From NCBI RefSeq assembly GCF_000599865.1, contig NZ_JHAC01000050.1, positions 21,249-85,248 on the forward strand: 64,000 nucleotides of DNA. Direction: 5' to 3'. The DNA comes from Deinococcus phoenicis. Lineage in GTDB: Bacteria > Deinococcota > Deinococci > Deinococcales > Deinococcaceae. The translations under genes and the position numbers were made by a program. The notes beneath the pieces were generated by a model, which worked only from the letters and a program-made list of their open reading frames with translations, did no database searches and was not told the origin of the DNA. Shown one piece after another: positions 52,654 through 64,000 of this stretch (the stretch's first letter is position 1; each line of letters opens with the position of its first letter).

Positions 52654-52737
52654 CCTGTTTCACCGTCAAGTTTCCCGTGAAACGGGGAGAACGTCAAGCC
52701 AGCCGTGCTCAGCCGGACTGGCCCGCCTGTTTCACCG

Positions 52738-52758
<21 letters not shown>
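52654..52758. repeat. Two 30-bp direct repeats with parS-like cores after mnmG
   Basis: CCTGTTTCACCGTCA plus GTTTCCCGTGAAAC occurs at 52654-52683 and 52726-52755 (29 of 30 identical, 72 bp apart). Each contains GTTTCCCGTGAAAC, one base off the parS core GTTTCACGTGAAAC, and an outer dyad CCTGTTTCAC/GTGAAACAGG. The second forms the end of mnmG (encoding PVSRET). Confidence 0.75.
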
Positions 52759-54546
<1,788 letters not shown>

Positions 54547-54644
54547 CTGGCGGGAAGTGTAGCAGTGGGGGAGAGCCCCGCATTCCGTCCGTGATTACGG
54601 TACCCGGCCGAGCAGGAAGGGGAGAGAGCCGTTAAGCTGCCGGC

Positions 54645-56246
54645 ATGGACTTCGAGACGCTGCGGGCCGACCTGATCGGCACGGATACGGTGATCCCCAC
54701 GCCGTTCGGGCGGCGGCGCGTCACCTACGCGGACTACGTGGCCTCGGGCCGCGCGCTGCGCAGCGTGGAGGAGCGCCTGGCCCGACTGGCCCTGCCGATG
54801 TACGCCAACACCCACACCGAGGACAGCGCCACCGGCGCGCACTCCACCCAGCTCAGCCATCAGGCGGCGGAATACGTGAAAGCGCAGCTGGGGGGCGACC
54901 ACACCTGCAAGCTGGTCTTCTGCGGGTCGGGCAGCACCGCCGCCGTCCGCCGGGTGCAGGACATCCTGGGGCTGACCGTGCCGCAGGCCCACCGGCAAAC
55001 CGTGCTGGACGCTCTGCCCGCACGGGACCGTCCGGTCGTCTTCGTGGGTCCCTACGAGCACCACAGCAACGAGGTGAGCTGGCGCGAAACCATCGCGGAG
55101 GTGGTGGAGGTGCCGCTGTGCCCCCGGGGCAACCTCGATCTGGAGGCGCTGGTGCGGCTGCTGAAGGACCCGGCCTACACGGGCCGCCCCAAGATCGGGT
55201 CCTTCAGCGCGGCGAGCAATGTTACCGGCCTGCTGACCGACACGCGCACGGTCGCGCGCGTTCTCCACGCGCACGGGGCCTCCGCGTTCTTCGATTTCGC
55301 CGCGAGTGCCCCCTATGTCCAGATCGACATGAAGCCGGGCCAGCCCGACGGGTACGACGCCGTCTTCCTGAGTCCGCACAAGTTCGTGGGGGGGCCGGGG
55401 ACACCGGGGCTGCTGTGTTTCCAGGAACATCTGTACCGGCTGGCGGTCCCCAGCGTGCCGGGGGGCGGCACCGTGCGCTATGTCAGCCGGACGGGTCACG
55501 CCTACGTGAACGACATCGAGGCGCGCGAGGACGCGGGAACGCCCGCCATCCTGGGCAAGCTGCGGACCGCGCTGGCGTTTCACGTGAAAGAACAGCTCGG
55601 CGTGGCCCGCCTGACCGCCCGCGAGCACGAGCTGTTCGCCCGCGCGCTGACCCGGCTGGGCCAGCATCCCCGGGTGCAGCTGCTGGGCAACCCGGATACG
55701 CCCCGGCTGGCCTTCCTCTCCTTCCTGATCCGGGCGGGGGAGCCGGGCACCTACCTGCATCCCCGGCTGGTCGTGCGGCTGCTGAACGACCTGTTCGGCA
55801 TCCAGGCGCGCGGGGGCTGCGCCTGTGCCGGGCCGTATGGACACGCGCTGCTGGAGATCGACGACGCCCGCAGCGCCCGCTACCAGCAGTGCATCCTGGG
55901 GGATCTCGACGGCCTGAAGCCCGGCTGGACCCGGCTGAACCTCGCCCCCTGGGCCACCGACGAGGAGGTGGAGTTTCTGCTGTCGGCCACCGAGTTTGTC
56001 GCCTCGTTCGGGGAAAGGTTCCTGCCGCTCTACACCTTCGACTGGCACAGCGGCGCCTGGACCCACCCGCAGGATCAGGCCCCCGCCGACCTCTTCGGGC
56101 AGACCTTTCCGGAGCGCGAGGACGGCCCGGTGCCCTATGCGGCCTATCTGGCCGAGGCACACCGCCTCGCGGCCGGCCTGCCGGTGGGGGAGAGGCGGCC
56201 CCTGCCGGAGAACGTGCCGCAAGACCTGGTGTTTTTCGCCTACTGA
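54645..56246 (+). CDS. Class V aminotransferase, cysteine-desulfurase-like
   Basis: 533 aa, longer than NifS/SufS (about 400). PLP lysine in FLSPHKFVGGPGTPGLL; AFFDFAASAPYVQIDM supplies the Asp. GIQARGGCACAGPYGH contains cysteines where desulfurases carry theirs. The extra C-terminal 100 residues (LPLYTFDWHSGAW...) have no recognised motif. It may be a desulfurase or a selenocysteine-lyase-like enzyme on another substrate. TAAGCT is 6 bases before ATG 54645: leaderless. Confidence 0.75.
   Translation: MDFETLRADLIGTDTVIPTPFGRRRVTYADYVASGRALRSVEERLARLALPMYANTHTEDSATGAHSTQLSHQAAEYVKAQLGGDHTCKLVFCGSGSTAAVRRVQDILGLTVPQAHRQTVLDALPARDRPVVFVGPYEHHSNEVSWRETIAEVVEVPLCPRGNLDLEALVRLLKDPAYTGRPKIGSFSAASNVTGLLTDTRTVARVLHAHGASAFFDFAASAPYVQIDMKPGQPDGYDAVFLSPHKFVGGPGTPGLLCFQEHLYRLAVPSVPGGGTVRYVSRTGHAYVNDIEAREDAGTPAILGKLRTALAFHVKEQLGVARLTAREHELFARALTRLGQHPRVQLLGNPDTPRLAFLSFLIRAGEPGTYLHPRLVVRLLNDLFGIQARGGCACAGPYGHALLEIDDARSARYQQCILGDLDGLKPGWTRLNLAPWATDEEVEFLLSATEFVASFGERFLPLYTFDWHSGAWTHPQDQAPADLFGQTFPEREDGPVPYAAYLAEAHRLAAGLPVGERRPLPENVPQDLVFFAY
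55577..55590. promoter_or_regulatory. parS: Second candidate parS site
   Basis: GTTTCACGTGAAAG: 13 of 14 bases of the core, inside the class V aminotransferase gene, 2.2 kb from the site in mnmG. Confidence 0.7.
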
Positions 56247-56306
56247 ACCGGGTTGTTCAAAAAGGATCTGTGCGCCCCACAGGATGCCGCGCAGGGCAGG
56301 CGAGCC

Positions 56307-56330
56307 GTTAGAATGCCTAACGAGCGTTAG
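56307..56330. promoter_or_regulatory. TetR-type operator CTAACGAGCGTTAG with overlapping -10 box
   Basis: Perfect 14-bp palindrome at 56317-56330, and a further GTTAG half-site at 56307-56311. TAGAAT (56309-56314) is the probable -10 of the dehydrogenase operon, start near 56321, so a bound repressor would block initiation. The form CNAACGNNCGTTNG is what I recall for the Thermus PaaR regulator. Confidence 0.7.
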
Positions 56331-56392
56331 CCAGACAAACCGGCCGAGGCTGCCCCCGGGCAGCACCCCGCCCTGGCGCTCAGGAGGCCCCA

Positions 56393-58536
<2,144 letters not shown>

Positions 58537-58539
58537 CCC

Positions 58540-58773
58540 GTGCGCCCTGACCTCCCGCGTCCCCTGATCAGTATCGTCGGTCTGGTGCTCGGCTTCACCG
58601 TATACGCCCTGGCCGGGCGCGCGCCGGAGCCGTGGCCGGGTGTTTTGATCGGTGGAATGTTCGCGCTGCTGGGCATTGCGGCCTGGTTCTATGGCCGGGG
58701 CGAGCGCTGGATTCAGGTCCTGGGCGTGCTGCTGCTGGTCTACGGCGTGGTCCGGATGGCCTTCCTCCACTGA
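58540..58773 (+). CDS. Small membrane protein inside the dehydrogenase operon
   Basis: 77 aa from GTG 58540, three hydrophobic segments (LISIVGLVLGFTVYALAG, PGVLIGGMFALLGIAAWFYG, VLGVLLLVYGVVRMAFL). It sits 3 bases after E1 beta and 28 before E2. No family recognised. Confidence 0.65.
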   Translation: MRPDLPRPLISIVGLVLGFTVYALAGRAPEPWPGVLIGGMFALLGIAAWFYGRGERWIQVLGVLLLVYGVVRMAFLH

Positions 58774-58801
58774 CGTTTTTCCACAACCAACGAGGTGCTC
58801 C

Positions 58802-60391
<1,590 letters not shown>

Positions 60392-60407
60392 ACGGCGTTT
60401 CCCTCCG

Positions 60408-60432
60408 GCGGCCAGTCCACGGGGCTGGCCGC
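60408..60432 (+). terminator. Hairpin at the end of the dehydrogenase operon
   Basis: GCGGCCAG / CTGGCCGC stem, 9-base loop, then TTTGC. Lies 17 bases after the E2 stop. Short T tract. Confidence 0.6.
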
Positions 60433-60562
60433 TTTGCTGGAGCGAGCAGGGTAAAACTCCAGCCAAGGACAGGTCATGCGTGCGTCAGCTTGGCCCGGTA
60501 GTGTGGTTGTTCACGGGACCTGCGCCGCAGTTGCGTCCCCCTGGATTGGATACAGTGACCTG

Positions 60563-61648
<1,086 letters not shown>

Positions 61649-61672
61649 GCCTGTCCGAACTACACTCCGGCC

Positions 61673-61747
61673 ATGACCCCGACCTCGGCCCACCCTGCGC
61701 CCACCCGCCGGGGTGGGTTTCTGCGTTCCTCCCGGGGGGGCGGTTGA
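61673..61747 (+). CDS. 24-codon leader ORF overlapping the kinase start
   Basis: TACACT (61661-61666) is 6 bases before ATG 61673, predicting a leaderless start. The frame begins [15 protein letters not shown] and ends in TGA overlapping TTG 61744 (TTGA). The kinase TTG has a G-rich but weak ribosome-binding region, so coupling is likely. Confidence 0.45.
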   Translation: MTPTSAHPAPTRRGGFLRSSRGGG

Positions 61748-63096
61748 CCCGGCCCGCCCCCCTCCAGACCGCGCGGGTCGCGTGGCGGCACAGCCTGCGC
61801 TTCCGGCTGGCGCTGGTCTATACCCTGGTGGCCCTGGCGCTGATCAGCGTGATCGGCCTGGGCGTGATGTCGCTGCTGCTGCGCCAGATGGACAAGCAGT
61901 TTCAGGCCCGGCTCGACGAGCGCGCCGACACGCTGGCCGAGGCCTTTGTGGAAAGGGGGCAGGGCCTCGGGAAGTCGCCGGGCGGGACGGGCATCTACAC
62001 CATGATTCTCGACGAGGACGGGCAGGTGCTGGCGGCCACGCCCAGCCTGCGGCAGTACGAGAAAGCGCCCTTCCCCTTCGCGGGGCAAAACGAGGTGCCG
62101 CTGAACGGCTCCCCGGCCCGGACCACGACCCGCAAGCTGAAGGACTTCGGGACGCTGTGGGTGGCCCTGCCGGAAGACGCCCTGGTGGACGCCCGCCAGA
62201 GCGCCACCCGCGCGCTGCTGCTGGCCCTGCTGGTCACGCCCGCGCTGATGCTGATCGTGGGGTGGTGGGTGGGCCGCCGCGCCCTGGCCGACCTGGGCGA
62301 GGCTGCCGACCTCGCCGACCGCATCGACCCGACCCGCAGCGTTGCCACGCTGCCGCTGCCGGCGCGCGAGGACGAGGTCCACCGCCTGCTCGCCGCGCTC
62401 AACCGCCTGCTGGTCCGTATCGAGGCCGTGCAGGCCCGTGAAAAGCAGCTGCTGGGGCAGATCGTGCATGAACTCGGCGCGCCGCTGACCGTCCTGAAAG
62501 CCAGCCTGGCGCGGGCCAGCGAGCGCACGGCGGACCCCGAGGTCGTGCGGGCCGCCCTGGTCGCCGACGAACTCACCTTCACCACCCAGGACCTGATGCA
62601 GCTCGCGCGGGGCCAGCTGGAGATGAAGGTGGCGTGGCACTTCATCCCCGCGCGGACGCTGCGGGGGCGGCTGGACCGGCTGGTGCCGGGGATCACCTTC
62701 ACGGGCGACTGGGGCGGCATGCTGCTGTGCGACCCCGACCGGCTGACCCAGGCGCTGCGGAACCTGCTCGCCAACGCCCGCCGCGCCGCCGGACCGGGGG
62801 GCACCGTCACCCTGAATCTGGCGGAAACGGCCGACCACGTGACCTTTACCGTGCGCGACAGCGGCCCCGGCCTGCCCCCCGAACTGGGCGAGCGGATTTT
62901 CGAGCCGTTTATCAGCGGCAGTGGCAGCAGCGGGCTGGGCCTGAGCGTGGCGCGGCAGATCGCCGGAATCCACGGCGGCACCCTCACGGGCGGCAATGCG
63001 CCGGAGGGCGGCGCACAGTTCATCCTGACCCTGCCCGGCGTGGCCCTGGGGGACGAGGAGGACGAGAGCCTGGAGACGGCCGATTCCGCCTCCTGA
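61744..63096 (+). CDS. Sensor histidine kinase
   Basis: 450 aa from TTG 61744. Transmembrane helix 1 [21 protein letters not shown]; short periplasmic sensor (about 45-150); helix 2 [25 protein letters not shown]-like linker. H-box [21 protein letters not shown]-box [17 protein letters not shown]1 [21 protein letters not shown]2 [19 protein letters not shown]. Pairs with the preceding regulator. Confidence 0.93.
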   Translation: MTRPAPLQTARVAWRHSLRFRLALVYTLVALALISVIGLGVMSLLLRQMDKQFQARLDERADTLAEAFVERGQGLGKSPGGTGIYTMILDEDGQVLAATPSLRQYEKAPFPFAGQNEVPLNGSPARTTTRKLKDFGTLWVALPEDALVDARQSATRALLLALLVTPALMLIVGWWVGRRALADLGEAADLADRIDPTRSVATLPLPAREDEVHRLLAALNRLLVRIEAVQAREKQLLGQIVHELGAPLTVLKASLARASERTADPEVVRAALVADELTFTTQDLMQLARGQLEMKVAWHFIPARTLRGRLDRLVPGITFTGDWGGMLLCDPDRLTQALRNLLANARRAAGPGGTVTLNLAETADHVTFTVRDSGPGLPPELGERIFEPFISGSGSSGLGLSVARQIAGIHGGTLTGGNAPEGGAQFILTLPGVALGDEEDESLETADSAS

Positions 63097-63227
63097 TCCG
63101 GCCTCCGATTGAAAGGTTGACCTGTCGATCTGGAAATCCGACCGAAGAGAGCAGGAGAAACGACGGGTTCTGCGGTATGGAGCACCAAGCGGCGCTTGAG
63201 CGGCCCCGCCCCCGCTATCCTGCCGGG

Positions 63228-64000
63228 GTGACCACCACGACCGCCCAAGCGGAACTGCACGCGCTGCTCACCCTGCGTTTCACGCCCGGCCTGGGTCCCC
63301 GGCGCACCGAGAACCTGCGGCGGCACTTCGGCAGCGCGGAGGCGGCCCTGAGGGCACCCCTGACGGCCCTGCGGGACGTGCCGGGCCTGGACGCGAAGTC
63401 GGCGGCGGGCCTCGGCACGGCCAGGCCACGCGAGCAGGCGGAAGCGGAACTCGGCAAGGCGGCAAAGGAGGGCGTGACCCTGCTGGGGCGCGGGTTGGAC
63501 GGGTATCCGGCGGCGCTGGAGGCCCTGGGTGATCCTCCGCCGGTGCTGTGGGTAAAGGGTGACCTCCCCGACTTTCCGGTCGTGCCGCGGGCGGTCGGGA
63601 TCGTGGGGACGCGGGGGGCCAGTCCGCACGCGCTGGGCCTCACGCGGGCGCTGACGGCGGACCTGGCGCGGGCCGGCGTGGTCGTGGTGAGCGGGCTGGC
63701 CCGTGGCGTGGACACCCAGGCCCATCAGGCGAGCGTGGACGCGGGCGGCGTCAGTGTGGGCGTGTTGGGCAGCGCCGTGAACCACATCTATCCCAGTGAG
63801 AACGTCGGCCTCGCGCGCCGCCTGACCCTGGTCAGCGAATACCCGCTGGGCACCGGCCCCGCGCAGCATCACTTCCCGACACGGAACCGGCTGATCGCGG
63901 CCCTGTCGGCGGCGACGGTGGTCGTCGAGGGCGAGCTGAAAAGCGACTACTCAGCTATATCACCGGGTCCAGCGACACGCTCAGCCCCCCGCCGTTCCGC
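63228..64000 (+). CDS. dprA: DprA/Smf recombination mediator, frame departs from the family near the window end
   Basis: GTG 63228 has TATCCT 6 bases upstream (leaderless). Helix-hairpin-helix region, then the Rossmann fold: [95 protein letters not shown]. DprA loads RecA on incoming ssDNA in transformation. After GELKS the family continues GSLITA...; here it reads DYSAISPG, from about position 63,944, in DNA of different character. Either dprA is interrupted there or the sequence is rearranged. The gene runs off the window, so its true end is unknown. Confidence 0.85.
   Translation, partial: MTTTTAQAELHALLTLRFTPGLGPRRTENLRRHFGSAEAALRAPLTALRDVPGLDAKSAAGLGTARPREQAEAELGKAAKEGVTLLGRGLDGYPAALEALGDPPPVLWVKGDLPDFPVVPRAVGIVGTRGASPHALGLTRALTADLARAGVVVVSGLARGVDTQAHQASVDAGGVSVGVLGSAVNHIYPSENVGLARRLTLVSEYPLGTGPAQHHFPTRNRLIAALSAATVVVEGELKSDYSAISPGPATRSAPRRS

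Overview
The window is a high-GC bacterial chromosome segment that I assign to the genus Deinococcus. The main grounds are a DdrC-like DNA-damage-response gene with an RDRM-like operator, a bacillithiol-disulfide-reductase-type YpdA, and many genes whose -10 box sits only 6-9 bases before the start codon, which gives leaderless mRNAs. The species is not determined.

Positions 1 to about 20,172 are the right-hand part of a temperate phage. The lysogeny module is at the right end: divergent XRE regulators, an ImmA/IrrE metalloprotease, an AT-rich secreted cargo protein and a large serine recombinase. The recombinase ends against a beheaded host gene that marks the attachment site. Leftward from the switch run small accessory genes, one of which contains a 33-bp inverted repeat around a tandem array. 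Then come a replication module (SSB-like protein, RecD2-type helicase, ASCH protein, PrimPol-helicase), a GTAAC-repeat region that could be an origin, an AP2-like protein, many small genes and a RusA resolvase. The packaging genes (TerS, TerL) follow, and a JAMM protease runs off the left edge. The remaining structural genes lie outside the window.

From 20.3 kb on the DNA is host chromosome. It carries a zinc-ribbon Kv channel, a response regulator, a YqhA-like protein, glmS with a recognisable glmS ribozyme, a trans-sulfuration-type PLP enzyme, a TRIC/YicG channel, rpmF, menG and kbl. Next is a roadblock / membrane protein / coiled-coil operon leading into tsaE, then ackA, pta, cfa, an LptF/LptG pair, ddrC, a UDG-family gene and fumC. 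An HrtAB-like ABC transporter lies behind two TetR-type palindromes, followed by ypdA and a VanW protein.

The block at 50-54.5 kb is the classic origin-proximal operon mnmG - (LAGLIDADG-like gene) - rsmG - parA - parB on the minus strand, with parS-like palindromes inside mnmG and the neighbouring class V aminotransferase gene. A branched-chain 2-oxoacid dehydrogenase operon (E1 alpha, E1 beta, small membrane protein, E2) sits behind a CTAACGAGCGTTAG operator. A two-component system follows. The window closes in dprA, whose reading frame departs from the family sequence about 57 bp before the right edge, suggesting an insertion or rearrangement.

The most unusual signals are the inverted-repeat gene at 15.3-15.5 kb (inversion of its core would keep the frame open), the glmS ribozyme, leaderless transcription with short ORFs coupled to the next gene, the GTAAC array, and the broken dprA.
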